From Rikenellaceae bacterium (lineage in GTDB: Bacteria; Bacteroidota; Bacteroidia; Bacteroidales; Rikenellaceae): a stretch of DNA of 64,000 nucleotides. Within the stretch, counting starts at the first letter, position 1. Each line of letters starts with the position of its first letter. Below are positions 18,527 to 26,791 of the stretch, piece by piece. The notes under the pieces were generated by a model. It worked only from the letters and a program-made list of their open reading frames with translations. It was not told the origin of the DNA and made no database searches. The stretch is taken from positions 62,001 through 126,000 of the forward strand of contig SUZB01000003.1 of NCBI GenBank assembly GCA_015060115.1, given 5' to 3'. The translations under genes and the position numbers were made by a program.

Positions 18527-19426
18527 ATGACTATAATCCAGCTTGAATACCTTATGGCAGTGGCTAATTGCGGTAGTTTTTCGCTTGCTGCCGAGCACTG
18601 TTTTGTAACGCAACCCTCGCTCTCGATGCAGATTAAGGCATTGGAGGAGGAGCTTGGCGTTGTACTCCTCGACCGTACCAAGAAGCCCATTATCCCAACA
18701 GCTGTTGGCGAGGTGGTTTTGGAGCAGGCACGCGAGACGCTGCGCTCCTACAACTACATTCGTGAGTCGGTGGCAGAGATGCGTGGTGAGACGGCAGGAA
18801 AGATGCGTTTGGGTGTTATCCCGACCATTGCTCCCTACCTGCTCCACAAGTTTATTCCCACCTTCGTCAAGGACTATCCGAAGGTAGAGTTGGATATCCA
18901 CGAAATGGTTACCGCCGACATCATCGAGGCGCTCAAACACGACCGCATAGATGCCGCCCTTGTGGCCTCTGGAACTTGCGGTGAGGGTATCACCGAACAC
19001 GACCTTTTCAGCGACCATTTCTACGCCTATGTGTCGCCCTCACACCCCCTCTTTGAACGCTCAAATATTCGTATCGAAGATATTGATTTCAAGGACCTTA
19101 TCCTGTTGAGTCGAGGCAACTGTATGCGTGATCAGATCTTCGAACTTTGTCAGGCTGCGCACGACATTCCATCGCACTTCTATTTCGAGTCTGGATCGCT
19201 CGATGCACTGATGCGAATGGTGGACTGCACATCGTGTATGACCATCATTCCGGAGATGGCTTTGGAGTTTATTCCGCTATCGCGCCGTAACCGCGTAAAG
19301 AGCATTGCCAAGGGTGCTACATCACGCCGTGTAGCCCTTGCCGTAAGCCGCACTTATGTTAAACTCTCGATAGTCGAAGCACTCCGCAAGACTATACTCT
19401 CTTGTGTCGACCAAGACAAAGTGTAA
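18527..19426 (+). CDS. oxyR: OxyR, peroxide-sensing LysR-type regulator
   Basis: A 299-residue LysR-type transcription factor. The N-terminal winged helix (IQLEYLMAVANCGSFSLAAE ... VTQPSLSMQIKALEEELG, residues 4-44) binds DNA. The C-terminal sensor domain holds RGNCMRDQIFELC, with Cys199 and Cys208 at exactly the residue numbers of the redox pair of E. coli OxyR, so a peroxide-triggered disulfide switch is very likely. In Bacteroides, OxyR activates catalase, peroxiredoxin and related genes. It stands alone, divergent from trpS. Its stop codon overlaps the palindromic element B. Confidence 0.96.
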   Translation: MTIIQLEYLMAVANCGSFSLAAEHCFVTQPSLSMQIKALEEELGVVLLDRTKKPIIPTAVGEVVLEQARETLRSYNYIRESVAEMRGETAGKMRLGVIPTIAPYLLHKFIPTFVKDYPKVELDIHEMVTADIIEALKHDRIDAALVASGTCGEGITEHDLFSDHFYAYVSPSHPLFERSNIRIEDIDFKDLILLSRGNCMRDQIFELCQAAHDIPSHFYFESGSLDALMRMVDCTSCMTIIPEMALEFIPLSRRNRVKSIAKGATSRRVALAVSRTYVKLSIVEALRKTILSCVDQDKV

Positions 19427-19550
19427 TTTCTTGTGATAAGGGGTCTACTTCGGCCTCTCAGTCAGAAGCCCGAATGGGAAATACCTCAAGTATGTCCCAT
19501 CCGGGCTTCTTCGTGTCGAGACCAAATTAGACCTCTTCTGACAAGAAATT
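19425..19550 (+). repeat. 126-base palindromic element (copy B) on the oxyR stop codon
   Basis: The outer arms AATTTCTTGT / ACAAGAAATT start inside the oxyR TAA. An inner stem AGAAGCCCGAATGGGA / TCCCATCCGGGCTTCT has a tip of ATAC / GTAT. It has the same orientation to its gene as copies A and C. It is probably transcribed as the 3' end of the oxyR mRNA. Confidence 0.85.
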
Positions 19551-19554
19551 GGGT

Positions 19555-19656
19555 GAATAGACCACAGAGAGCACAGAGACCACAGAGAAAGATGATACCA
19601 GACTTCGTTGTTGTCTCTCTCGTCTCTCTCGTCTCTCTCGTCTTTTCCACAGTCTC
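19555..19656 (+). repeat. Interspersed hairpin element, family R3, copy 1
   Basis: The left arm is of CACAGAGA-type units (about four), the core TGATACCAGACTTCG... is at 19593-19615, and the right arm is of TCTCTCGTC units (three or four). The arms are complementary. The core is nearly the same as that of family R1. Confidence 0.75.
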
Positions 19657-19657
19657 A

Positions 19658-19725
19658 CAGAGCTTAAGCTCTGCGCCTCAACGAGGCGCTTTATCCAGCA
19701 GGCGGAACGCCTGCTCTCTTTTTTC
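19658..19725 (+). repeat. Row of three perfect small hairpins, the last terminator-like
   Basis: CAGAGC-TTAA-GCTCTG (19658-19673), GCGCCTC-AAC-GAGGCGC (19673-19689) and AGCAGGCG-GAA-CGCCTGCT (19697-19715). The last is followed by CTCTTTTTTC, which could act as a rho-independent terminator. Confidence 0.7.
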
Positions 19726-19872
19726 AAGACCATTAGGACTTTATGACCTTAGGACCATTACGAGATCGGGCATCATATTGTCCTACTTGTCCTATTGGTC
19801 TTACTCGTCTTACTTGTCCTAAAAAATCTAACAACTAACAACTAATAACTAATAACTAACAACTAAAAACTC
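19724..19872 (+). repeat. Interspersed hairpin element, family R1, copy 3
   Basis: Left units AAGACC, TTAGGAC, TTATGACC, TTAGGACC; core at 19753-19775; right units GTCCTA, GTCCTA, GGTCTTA, GTCTTA, GTCCTAA; long A-rich tail (19829-19872). Together with the preceding elements it fills the 581-base gap between oxyR and rsfS; there is no gene in it. Confidence 0.82.
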
Positions 19873-19878
19873 CCACTC

Positions 19879-19909
19879 TTTGTAATCTCGTTTTTTTTAC
19901 TTATCTTTG
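19879..19909 (+). promoter_or_regulatory. Promoter of the rsfS-ftsH operon
   Basis: TTTG (19879-19882), 19 bases, TATCTTTG (19902-19909): a near-perfect Bacteroidetes promoter. The 5' UTR is about 90 bases and contains GTGTGCGCG / CGCGCG stretches. Confidence 0.8.
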
Positions 19910-20007
19910 CAAGTATTATTGCGTGTGCGCGTTGTTATGCGTGGCGTGTTACGCGCGTAAGGAAAGACTTAAAGATTTGTAAAACATTGAAAATTAGAAT
20001 ATAACCT

Positions 20008-20367
20008 ATGGAAAATTTGGAAAAGTTGATTAATACGATTGTTGAGGCTATTGACGACAAGAAGGGCAAAGGTATTGTGTCGCTCGATTTGTCGGGCTTT
20101 GATGGCGCTATTTGCTCAAATTTTGTGGTATGTCATGCCGACTCAACCACTCAGGTAGATGCTATCTCGGCAGGTATCGAGGATAAGGTATTCGAGGTTA
20201 TGGGTGAGTGGCCTGTGCGTGTTGAGGGTCGTCAGAATGCCTTTTGGGTGGCGATGGACTATAGCGATGTCATCGTGCACATCTTCCAGTCGGACTTGCG
20301 CGACTACTACCGCTTGGAGGAGTTGTGGGCAGATGCGCCTATGAAGCGTTACGAGTTTGGCGACTAA
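20008..20367 (+). CDS. rsfS: Ribosome silencing factor RsfS
   Basis: A 119-residue protein of the RsfS/Iojap family that binds ribosomal protein L14 and blocks joining of the subunits when nutrients are short. The family pattern is visible: LINTIVEAIDDKKGKGIVSLDLS at the start, CSNFVVCHADSTTQVDAI, RVEGRQNAFWVAMDYSDVIVHIF and a YYRLEELWADAP ending. It is the first gene of the rsfS-ftsH-cdsA-psd block, an order common in Bacteroidetes. Confidence 0.95.
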   Translation: MENLEKLINTIVEAIDDKKGKGIVSLDLSGFDGAICSNFVVCHADSTTQVDAISAGIEDKVFEVMGEWPVRVEGRQNAFWVAMDYSDVIVHIFQSDLRDYYRLEELWADAPMKRYEFGD

Positions 20368-20420
20368 TGATTGTGAAATATTAAGCCTAAGTGTAAGATA
20401 AAAGATTTTGAGAGAGAGTT

Positions 20421-22475
20421 ATGGCTAACGAAAAACAGAAGATGCCCCCGATGCGAGCTGGTTTCAGCTTTATGTGGTTTTGGGGCTTTGTATTGCTACT
20501 TATTGTAGGTTACACCCTCTTTGGTGAGCGTGAGCAGCGTCCCATAGATGGTGATTGGAATTTAGTCTCGGAGCTTGTCGAGAAGGGATATGTCGAGCGT
20601 ATCAATGTTCTGGACAAGGAGAAGGCTACGGTTTTCCTTACCGAGGAGGCTCAGAAGGCACTGGCGGATGATGACCGCTTTAAGAATTTGCCCACAACGG
20701 GTGCTCACATCCGCTTCAATACGGGTGGTGATGTGCAGTATTTTGCCGAGCAGATCGAAAAGGCCGAGGCCGAGGCAGCAGAGCAGGGTATTGTGGCCAA
20801 GCCCGTTATCGTAAAGTATGACCGTACGGAGCGTGGCTGGGTTGATTACTTTGTCGAGTTCCTGCCTTGGTTGCTTATCATCGTGGTGTGGATATTCTTT
20901 ATGCGCTCGATGATGCGTGGCGCAGGTGGTGGCGGCGGTGGCAACATTATGAATGTTGGCAAGGCGCGTGCCCAGGTCTTTGATAAGGAGAAGAAGAAGC
21001 GAGTAACATTCAAGGATGTTGCGGGCTTGGAGGAGGCCAAAATCGAGATTATGGAGATTGTAGACTTCCTCAAGAAGGCCGACAAATATAAGGCTCTTGG
21101 TGCTAAGATTCCTAAGGGAGCACTCCTTGTAGGCCCTCCGGGAACGGGTAAGACCCTCTTGGCTAAGGCCGTTGCGGGTGAGGCTAATGTACCCTTCCTC
21201 TCGATGTCGGGTTCTGATTTTGTCGAGATGTTTGTGGGTGTTGGTGCTTCGCGTGTTCGCGACCTCTTCGACCAAGCCAAGAAGATGGCGCCTTGTATCG
21301 TCTTTATCGATGAGATTGATGCTATCGGCCGTGCTCGTGGCAAGAACTCAGGCTTTTCGGGTAACGACGAGAGGGAGAACACCCTCAACCAGCTTCTCAC
21401 CGAGATGGATGGTTTCCAGACCAACGCTGGCGTTATCGTCTTGGCGGCAACCAACCGTGTAGATATTCTCGATAAGGCGCTTATGCGTGCTGGTCGTTTC
21501 GATCGTCAGATCGAGGTAGGCTTGCCCGATGTCAAGGAGCGCAAGGAGATCTTCGATGTGCATCTTAAGAACTTGAAGCTTGACGATAAGCTCGATAGAG
21601 AGTTTTTGGCTAAGCAGACTCCGGGTTTTGCTGGTGCCGATATTGCCAATGTATGTAACGAGGCGGCACTAATCGCTGCGCGTAACAATAAGGATAGCGT
21701 AACGCAGGAGGACTTCCTTGCCGCCATCGACCGTATCGTAGGTGGCTTGGAGCGCCGCAATATGCCTATGAGCCCCGAGGAGCGCCGTTCTACAGCTATC
21801 CACGAGGCGGGCCACGCTGTTGTAATGTGGCGTTTGAAGAACTGCGACTCGGTGCTAAAGGTTACGATTATACCTCGTGGTCGCTCGTTGGGTGCTACTT
21901 GGTATCTGCCTGAGGAGCGTGCCAACCACAATGTTGAGCACTTTATGCACAAGATGGCGGGTATGCTTGGTGGCCGTATTGCCGAGCAGCAGCTTATGGG
22001 CATCACCTCGACAGGTGCTCTCAACGACTTGGAGCGCACAAGCCAGATGGCATATGCTATGGTTGCCTACTACGGCATGAGCCCCAAGGTGGGTAATATC
22101 AGCTTCTACGACTCTTCGGGTCAGCGCGATATGTTCACCAAGCCCTTCTCGGAGCGTACTGCCGAGCTTATCGACGATGAGGTGCGCCGCTTGGTTGATG
22201 AGTCGGTGGCTACCACTCGCCGAATTATCGAGGAGGAGCGAGAGAATATCGAGCGCCTTGCCGACCTGCTTATCGAGAAGGAGACAATCTTTACCGAGGA
22301 CATCGAGGCTATCCTTGGCCGTAGCGCTCAGCAGATTGAGCGCGACAAGCGCGAGGAGGCGGAGAAGGCAAAGGAGGCTGAGAAGAGTGAGGATAGTGGC
22401 CGAGAGCCAAGCCCTGAGCCTACGATAACCTATATTGTCGAGCCCTCGGTGGAGGAGCCAACCATAGAAAACTAA
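20421..22475 (+). CDS. ftsH: ATP-dependent zinc metalloprotease FtsH
   Basis: A 684-residue membrane-bound AAA+ protease that degrades misassembled membrane proteins and short-lived regulators. Two membrane segments (about 16-34 and 147-161) flank a periplasmic domain; a Gly-rich linker follows (168-174). The AAA+ domain has Walker A GPPGTGKT (238-245), Walker [12 protein letters not shown] (293-303) and the second region of homology ending AGRFDRQ. The zinc site HEAGH is at 461-465. The tail after about 640 is Glu/Lys-rich with an [19 protein letters not shown] end, probably disordered. It follows rsfS by 53 bases and precedes cdsA by 19. Confidence 0.98.
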   Translation: MANEKQKMPPMRAGFSFMWFWGFVLLLIVGYTLFGEREQRPIDGDWNLVSELVEKGYVERINVLDKEKATVFLTEEAQKALADDDRFKNLPTTGAHIRFNTGGDVQYFAEQIEKAEAEAAEQGIVAKPVIVKYDRTERGWVDYFVEFLPWLLIIVVWIFFMRSMMRGAGGGGGGNIMNVGKARAQVFDKEKKKRVTFKDVAGLEEAKIEIMEIVDFLKKADKYKALGAKIPKGALLVGPPGTGKTLLAKAVAGEANVPFLSMSGSDFVEMFVGVGASRVRDLFDQAKKMAPCIVFIDEIDAIGRARGKNSGFSGNDERENTLNQLLTEMDGFQTNAGVIVLAATNRVDILDKALMRAGRFDRQIEVGLPDVKERKEIFDVHLKNLKLDDKLDREFLAKQTPGFAGADIANVCNEAALIAARNNKDSVTQEDFLAAIDRIVGGLERRNMPMSPEERRSTAIHEAGHAVVMWRLKNCDSVLKVTIIPRGRSLGATWYLPEERANHNVEHFMHKMAGMLGGRIAEQQLMGITSTGALNDLERTSQMAYAMVAYYGMSPKVGNISFYDSSGQRDMFTKPFSERTAELIDDEVRRLVDESVATTRRIIEEERENIERLADLLIEKETIFTEDIEAILGRSAQQIERDKREEAEKAKEAEKSEDSGREPSPEPTITYIVEPSVEEPTIEN

Positions 22476-22494
22476 CTCAAAAAAACGAAGCTCT

Positions 22495-23349
22495 ATGAGT
22501 GATAAACTGAAGAACTTTTTGGTGCGCACAGCAAGTGGTGCTGTAATGCTTGCCGTAGTGCTTGGTGCTGCTACGAGCATCTATACCTACGCTATCCTGC
22601 TGTTGCTTATCACCGTTGTCGGTATGTGGGAGTACTTTAAGATTGCAGCCGCGGCAGGGTGTCAGCCCCAGCGTGTTGTCGGTATGGTTGCGGGCATTGT
22701 GCTCTTTGTGGCCTCGTTCTTCCTCTTTGAGGGTTTGGCCACAGCATCGCGCCCCGATGCCGATATGGCATTTGGCGGTTTTATCTATGTGCTTATGCTT
22801 ATCGGTTCGAGCTTCGTAGTTGAGCTTTTCAAGGTTTCCGAGACGCCCTTGCGCAATATCGCCTCTACGCTCCTTGGTGTCGTATATGTGGCGTTGCCTA
22901 TGTCGTTGATGCTCTTTATCCCGCTTATGCTTTCGGGTGGCGTGTGGTGGTATGGCTGGTACTTCCTGTTTTACCTCTTTATCGTCTGGGGTAACGATGT
23001 CTTTGCCTACCTTGTGGGCATTACCCTTGGCCGTCATCGCTTGTGTGAGCGTATCTCTCCTAAGAAGTCGTGGGAGGGATTTTTCGGAGGCGTTGCAGGT
23101 GCTATGGGCGTAGGAACTTTGGGTGCATGGTTGCTCGATGGCAGCTATGCTCTGTGGCTCGGTTTGGCTGCTGTGGTGGCTATATCTTCGGTCTTTGGCG
23201 ACTTGGCAGAGTCGATGTTCAAGCGTGAGGCAGGCATCAAGGATTCGGGCAACTTTATCCCCGGACACGGCGGTATGCTCGATAGGTTTGATGCTCTGTT
23301 GCTCTCGTCGTTCTTCGCCTTTGCCTACCTTGCCATTATGCTTTTCTAA
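22495..23349 (+). CDS. cdsA: Phosphatidate cytidylyltransferase
   Basis: A 284-residue multi-pass inner-membrane enzyme that makes CDP-diacylglycerol from CTP and phosphatidate. About seven hydrophobic segments are visible. The C-terminal CDS signature is complete: SMFKREAGIKDSGNFIPGHG followed by GMLDR (about residues 241-265). The earlier WGNDVFAYLVG and ISPKKSWEGFFGG motifs agree. Its product feeds phosphatidylserine synthesis and thus Psd, encoded next. Confidence 0.97.
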   Translation: MSDKLKNFLVRTASGAVMLAVVLGAATSIYTYAILLLLITVVGMWEYFKIAAAAGCQPQRVVGMVAGIVLFVASFFLFEGLATASRPDADMAFGGFIYVLMLIGSSFVVELFKVSETPLRNIASTLLGVVYVALPMSLMLFIPLMLSGGVWWYGWYFLFYLFIVWGNDVFAYLVGITLGRHRLCERISPKKSWEGFFGGVAGAMGVGTLGAWLLDGSYALWLGLAAVVAISSVFGDLAESMFKREAGIKDSGNFIPGHGGMLDRFDALLLSSFFAFAYLAIMLF

Positions 23350-23377
23350 CTTGATTCTAACCTAAAAACTACCTTAT

Positions 23378-24046
23378 ATGAAGATTAACAAAGAGGGTTA
23401 CCGAATTATCGGCGTTACGGGCATCTGCTGCCTTGCCATTTGGTTCTTTGCCTACTTCTTTATCGACAGTTGGGCAAGTTTCATCTGGTTTATGGCTGCT
23501 CTGTTGCTCGTCTTTTGGTTCTTTGTTGCCGCCTTCTTCCGTGAGCCTCGCCGTGTGCAGATTCACGATGACGAGCTTATCTTCTCGCCTTGTGATGGTC
23601 GTGTTGTCGTTACTGAGGTTGTCCACGAGAAGGAGCATATCGACTGCGAGATGATGCAGATTTCGATCTTTATGTCGGTTACAAATGTGCATATGAACTG
23701 GATGCCCGTAGGCGGTATTGTAGAGTACTTCAAGCACCATCACGGCCGCTTCCTTGTTGCTTGGCACCCTAAGTCATCGACCGAGAATGAGCGTACCACG
23801 ACCGTTGTCCGCCTTAAGGATGATCGCCGAGTGCTTATCCGTCAGGTTGCAGGCTTCGTAGCACGCCGTATCGTGTCGTATGTCAAGGTTGGCGAGCCTA
23901 TGGCGCAGAACAGCGTCTTGGGCTTTATCAAGTTTGGCTCAAGGGTTGATATCCTTATCCCTAAGGATTCGGAGTTATTTGTCGAGATAGGTGATCCCGT
24001 TATCGGCTCGCAGACACCTATTGCACGCCTAAAGCGAAATAACTAA
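23378..24046 (+). CDS. psd: Phosphatidylserine decarboxylase (short type)
   Basis: A 222-residue proenzyme that forms phosphatidylethanolamine. Two hydrophobic segments (about 12-30 and 33-53) anchor it. Conserved parts are SPCDGRVVV (70-78), FMSVTNVHMNWMPVGG (98-113), and the self-cleavage site KFGSRVD with Gly187-Ser188, where Ser188 becomes the pyruvoyl group. The length fits the short class typical of Bacteroidetes. With cdsA upstream it forms a phospholipid synthesis pair; the phosphatidylserine synthase gene is not in this window. Confidence 0.96.
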   Translation: MKINKEGYRIIGVTGICCLAIWFFAYFFIDSWASFIWFMAALLLVFWFFVAAFFREPRRVQIHDDELIFSPCDGRVVVTEVVHEKEHIDCEMMQISIFMSVTNVHMNWMPVGGIVEYFKHHHGRFLVAWHPKSSTENERTTTVVRLKDDRRVLIRQVAGFVARRIVSYVKVGEPMAQNSVLGFIKFGSRVDILIPKDSELFVEIGDPVIGSQTPIARLKRNN

Positions 24047-24065
24047 GCTAAAATATTGGGGGAAG

Positions 24066-25172
24066 ATGGAGAAGGGCATATCATTGGATAGGGTGCTTAA
24101 GGGCATCGTTACTCTTGCGCTTGTTGCTGCCTCGCTATTCGTAGTGTGGTACTTCTGGCGTATTATCCTCTATGTCTTGATCTCGGCGGTGTTGGCTATC
24201 GTGGGTCGCCCCCTTGTTCGTTACCTCGCCCGCATCAAGGTGGGTGGCTGGCAGGTGCCTCGTTGGCTTGCTGCTGCCGTTACGCTCGTTATTATGTGGG
24301 TTGTGGCAGGTGGGTTCTGCGCTCTCTTCCTGCCTTTGGTCTTCGACAAGCTCAATTCGCTTGCTACGCTCGACTGGAATGGTGTTATGGCATCTATCGA
24401 GGAGCCTTTGCAGCGCCTCCAAAACTCGATGTCCAGCTTCTTTGCTGTGCATGAGGCCAATATCGGCGATATGATTCGACAATATATCCTGTCGAATGTC
24501 GATATTAACTTTATGCGCACCTTCTCATCGCTATTCTCGGTAATCACTACGGCGGGTATCTCCATATTCTCGGTGTCGTTTATCACCTTCTACTTCCTTA
24601 AGGAGGATGGCCTCTTCTATAAGATGGTCGCTGTCTTCTTCCCTGAGCGCTATCGCGAGAATCTTTTCCACGCCTTGGATTCGGCCATCGCTCTGCTCTC
24701 ACGCTACTTTAGTGGCCTTATGGTCGAGAGCCTGTTGTTGATGACCATCATATCTTCGGCTATGATGCTGTGGGGTATGCGCTTTGATAATGCCCTTATC
24801 ATCGGCCTTATTATGGGTGTTATGAACCTTATCCCCTATGCCGGCCCCTTTATTGGCGGTATGGTGTCGGCAGCTACGGGTATTATCGAGCCTATCGGTG
24901 GCGATGTCGGCCATACGGTACTCGTTATCGGCCTTACTATCATCGTCGTTAAGCTCGTTGATGACTTTATTATTCAGCCTACGCTCTACTCGGAGCGTGT
25001 TCAGGCTCACCCCTTGGAGGTATTTCTTGTCATCTTGGTCGGTGGCTATGTCGGCGGTATGTGGGGTATGTTGCTCGGTATTCCGCTCTATACTATCTTC
25101 CGTGTCTTTGCTCGCGAGTTCTTCTCGGAGTATGCCTTGGTGCGCCGCATTACGGGGCAGATGCGCGAATAA
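24066..25172 (+). CDS. AI-2E family transporter
   Basis: A 368-residue inner-membrane protein with about eight hydrophobic segments. The family pattern is a cluster of segments at the N-terminus (residues 13-60), a less hydrophobic stretch (100-150), then a C-terminal cluster with the phrases MGVMNLIPYAGPFIGG (about 255-270) and KLVDDFIIQPTLYSERVQAHPL. Members export diverse small molecules or ions; the substrate here is unknown and the quorum-signal name should not be taken literally. It follows psd by 19 bases. Confidence 0.93.
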   Translation: MEKGISLDRVLKGIVTLALVAASLFVVWYFWRIILYVLISAVLAIVGRPLVRYLARIKVGGWQVPRWLAAAVTLVIMWVVAGGFCALFLPLVFDKLNSLATLDWNGVMASIEEPLQRLQNSMSSFFAVHEANIGDMIRQYILSNVDINFMRTFSSLFSVITTAGISIFSVSFITFYFLKEDGLFYKMVAVFFPERYRENLFHALDSAIALLSRYFSGLMVESLLLMTIISSAMMLWGMRFDNALIIGLIMGVMNLIPYAGPFIGGMVSAATGIIEPIGGDVGHTVLVIGLTIIVVKLVDDFIIQPTLYSERVQAHPLEVFLVILVGGYVGGMWGMLLGIPLYTIFRVFAREFFSEYALVRRITGQMRE

Positions 25173-25181
25173 ATTGTTTGT

Positions 25182-25550
25182 ATGTACGAAATTGAAGCTA
25201 TTGTAATACACGGCCGAAAACTTGGCCGAGATCTTGGTTTCCCTACGGCAAATATGGCCGTTGAGGGCAACCACAATATTGAGTATGGCGTATATCGCTC
25301 ATCGGTTGTTATCGATGGTGTGCGCTATCGTGCTATGTCTAACCTTGGCGTGCGCCCCTCTGTCGATGGCTCGGTGTTGCGCCTTGAGACGCATGTTATC
25401 GGCTATGATGGCGACCTCTACGGCCGTAGGCTCACTATCCGTTTAGAGGAGAAGTTGCGCGATGAGCGTAAGTTTGAGTCGCTCGATGCCCTACGCGACC
25501 AACTACGAAAGGATTACGATATGGTCATTTCAAAGAGCGAGGATTGCTAA
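25182..25550 (+). CDS. Stand-alone riboflavin kinase (RibF C-terminal domain only)
   Basis: A 122-residue protein that is a complete riboflavin kinase domain without the FAD synthetase domain usually fused before it. It should phosphorylate riboflavin to FMN. The nucleotide/flavin-binding start is VIHGRKLGRDLGFPTANM (residues 8-25, PTAN 21-24). NLGVRPSV (54-61) and the catalytic Glu69 in RLETHVI follow, then DLYGRRLTIRL and the ending KLRDERKFESLDALRDQLRK. The ATG at 25182 gives the full fold. The other half of RibF is encoded at 61059. It is the last gene of the rsfS block, 9 bases after the permease. Confidence 0.92.
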   Translation: MYEIEAIVIHGRKLGRDLGFPTANMAVEGNHNIEYGVYRSSVVIDGVRYRAMSNLGVRPSVDGSVLRLETHVIGYDGDLYGRRLTIRLEEKLRDERKFESLDALRDQLRKDYDMVISKSEDC

Positions 25551-25558
25551 AGAATCTT

Positions 25559-25712
25559 TTTTAAGACTTTAAGACCTTAGGACCTTAAGACCTTAAGACC
25601 TTACGAGGTCGGGTATCACAATTTTTCTTATCGTCTTACTCGTCTTATTGTCTTACTGGTCCTAATCTAACAACTAATAACTAACAACTAATAACTAAAA
25701 ACTAACAACTCT
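25559..25712 (+). repeat. Interspersed hairpin element, family R1, copy 4
   Basis: Left arm of five units (TTAAGAC, TTTAAGACC, TTAGGACC, TTAAGACC, TTAAGACC), core at 25597-25618, right arm TCTTATCGTCTTACTCGTCT and further units, then an A-rich tail of about 45 bases. It has the most left-arm units in this window. Confidence 0.82.
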
Positions 25713-25720
25713 CATTGCTT

Positions 25721-25813
25721 TGTCATTCTGAGCGCAAGCGAAGAATCTCTCATACAGCACGGCCATCAACCGACCACTAAACCTTAAGATCCTTCGTTAC
25801 TCTCAGGATGACA
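25721..25813 (+). repeat. Palindromic element, family R2, copy 2
   Basis: Bounded by TGTCATTCTGAGCGCAAGCG and TTCGTTACTCTCAGGATGAC plus A. The centre differs from copies 1 and 3 while both ends are conserved. Confidence 0.8.
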
Positions 25814-25819
25814 CCGCCT

Positions 25820-25850
25820 CTAACAACTAATAACTAAAAACTAACAACTC
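25820..25850 (+). repeat. Short A-rich repeat (AACTAAYAACT units)
   Basis: CTAACAACTAATAACTAAAA and following units between the R2 copy and the hairpin at 25854. Confidence 0.75.
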
Positions 25851-25853
25851 TAC

Positions 25854-25895
25854 GAATAGAGGGATTAACCGCCTAAATGGTTAATCCCTCTATTC
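25854..25895. terminator. Perfect hairpin downstream of the GIN-domain gene
   Basis: GAATAGAGGGATTAACC, loop GCCTAAAT, GGTTAATCCCTCTATTC: a perfect 17-pair stem between converging genes. There is no strong T run on either side. With the repeats before it, it accounts for the 363-base gap; no gene is seen. Confidence 0.65.
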
Positions 25896-25913
25896 TACTA
25901 TAATGCTTAATGG

Positions 25914-26627
25914 TTAATATCTATGGCTTACGCTTGCACCGCCCGATGTCTTGATATCCGAGTGCTCAGGCTCGCCAATGTATACTACATCGGCACCTCC
26001 CGATGCTGCGATGTTAAGCGACTCTGTGGCAACCACCACAGCATCTGCACCGCCTGAGGCTACCACATCGGCGCTTTTGGCCTCCAGTGTGCCAGCCATA
26101 AGGTCTGCGCCACCCGATACGGCCGCCGAAAGTATGTTGCAGGCGCCCTCAATCTCGGCATCAGCACCACCCGAAACTACCACCGTAAGGTTATCTGTCT
26201 CGATTGCGGTGATCTTTGCCTCTGCGCCACCTGAGGCTGCGAGAGTCAGGTTGCGTGATAGGCAACCCTCCCACAAGAGGTCCACACCACCCGATATGGC
26301 TACCGCATCGTAGTTGTAGTCGGGAACTATCGCTTTGAGTGTCTTGGGTCGTCGTGAGAACGACTTAATCTTGAGGCTTATTGAGTTGTTCTCAACCGCA
26401 ACCTCTACATCTTCGAAGAGGTCGCTATGCGTTGTGATGCGTACCTCGCCCTTGGGAAGTGTTGCGTCAACCACCACATCGAAGCCTGCCGATACGGCAA
26501 GTGCTGTGATGTCGCCCTCGATGGTGTAGGTGCGCTCCTCTATCTCGCCCTCTGCATAGGGCACACTCGAAATACACGATACTGCACAAAGTGCAACTGA
26601 AATTAGTGCTAAAAATCTGGCTTTCAT
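25914..26627 (-). CDS. Head-GIN domain (DUF2807) lipoprotein
   Basis: A 237-residue exported protein. The signal peptide LALISVALCAVSC points to lipidation at Cys18. The rest is a right-handed beta-helix-like GIN domain (DUF2807), with repeated turns of about 20 residues that contain the phrase SGG: VAISGGVDLLW, LAASGGAEAKI, VVVSGGADAEI, AAVSGGADLMA, VVASGGADAVV, IAASGGADVVY, IKTSGGASVSH. Such proteins are very common in Bacteroidetes, and their role is not established. The gene follows the barrel gene at 26792 (164 bases, with an R2 repeat between). Confidence 0.92.
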   Translation of the reverse strand: MKARFLALISVALCAVSCISSVPYAEGEIEERTYTIEGDITALAVSAGFDVVVDATLPKGEVRITTHSDLFEDVEVAVENNSISLKIKSFSRRPKTLKAIVPDYNYDAVAISGGVDLLWEGCLSRNLTLAASGGAEAKITAIETDNLTVVVSGGADAEIEGACNILSAAVSGGADLMAGTLEAKSADVVASGGADAVVVATESLNIAASGGADVVYIGEPEHSDIKTSGGASVSHRY

Positions 26628-26639
26628 AGTATATAAATT

Positions 26640-26658
26640 CTAAAAACTAATAACTCTC
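26640..26658 (+). repeat. Short A-rich repeat (AACTAAYAACT units)
   Basis: CTAAAAACTAATAACTCTC just upstream of the R2 copy. Confidence 0.6.
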
Positions 26659-26661
26659 TTC

Positions 26662-26755
26662 TGTCATTCTGAACGAAAGTGAAGAATCTGTCGGCTTGCA
26701 ATTAGTTTAGTCTTTTCGTAGACCTTGAGATCTTTCGCTAAAGCTCAAGATGACA
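26662..26755 (+). repeat. Palindromic element, family R2, copy 3
   Basis: 94 bases from TGTCATTCTGAACGAAAGTG to TTTCGCTAAAGCTCAAGATG plus ACA. It is close to copy 1 over its whole length, including the centre (GCAATTAGTTTAGT... versus GCAATTAGTTCAGT...). Confidence 0.8.
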
Positions 26756-26759
26756 CACT

Positions 26760-26791
26760 CTAAAAACTAACAACTAAAAACTAACAACTCT
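26760..26791 (+). repeat. Short A-rich repeat (AACTAAYAACT units)
   Basis: CTAAAAACTAACAACTAAAA and following units up to the stop codon of the barrel gene. Confidence 0.75.

Noticed and set aside
19433..19822. 129-codon open frame after oxyR
   Set aside because: It runs through palindrome B, the R3 arms, three hairpins and R1 copy 3; its protein is a translation of repeats (for example VSLVSLVSLV) and not a real product.
22477..23268. 263-codon minus-strand frame opposite cdsA
   Set aside because: The plus-strand frame encodes the complete CDS signature; the antisense product is His/Lys/Asn-rich with no family pattern.
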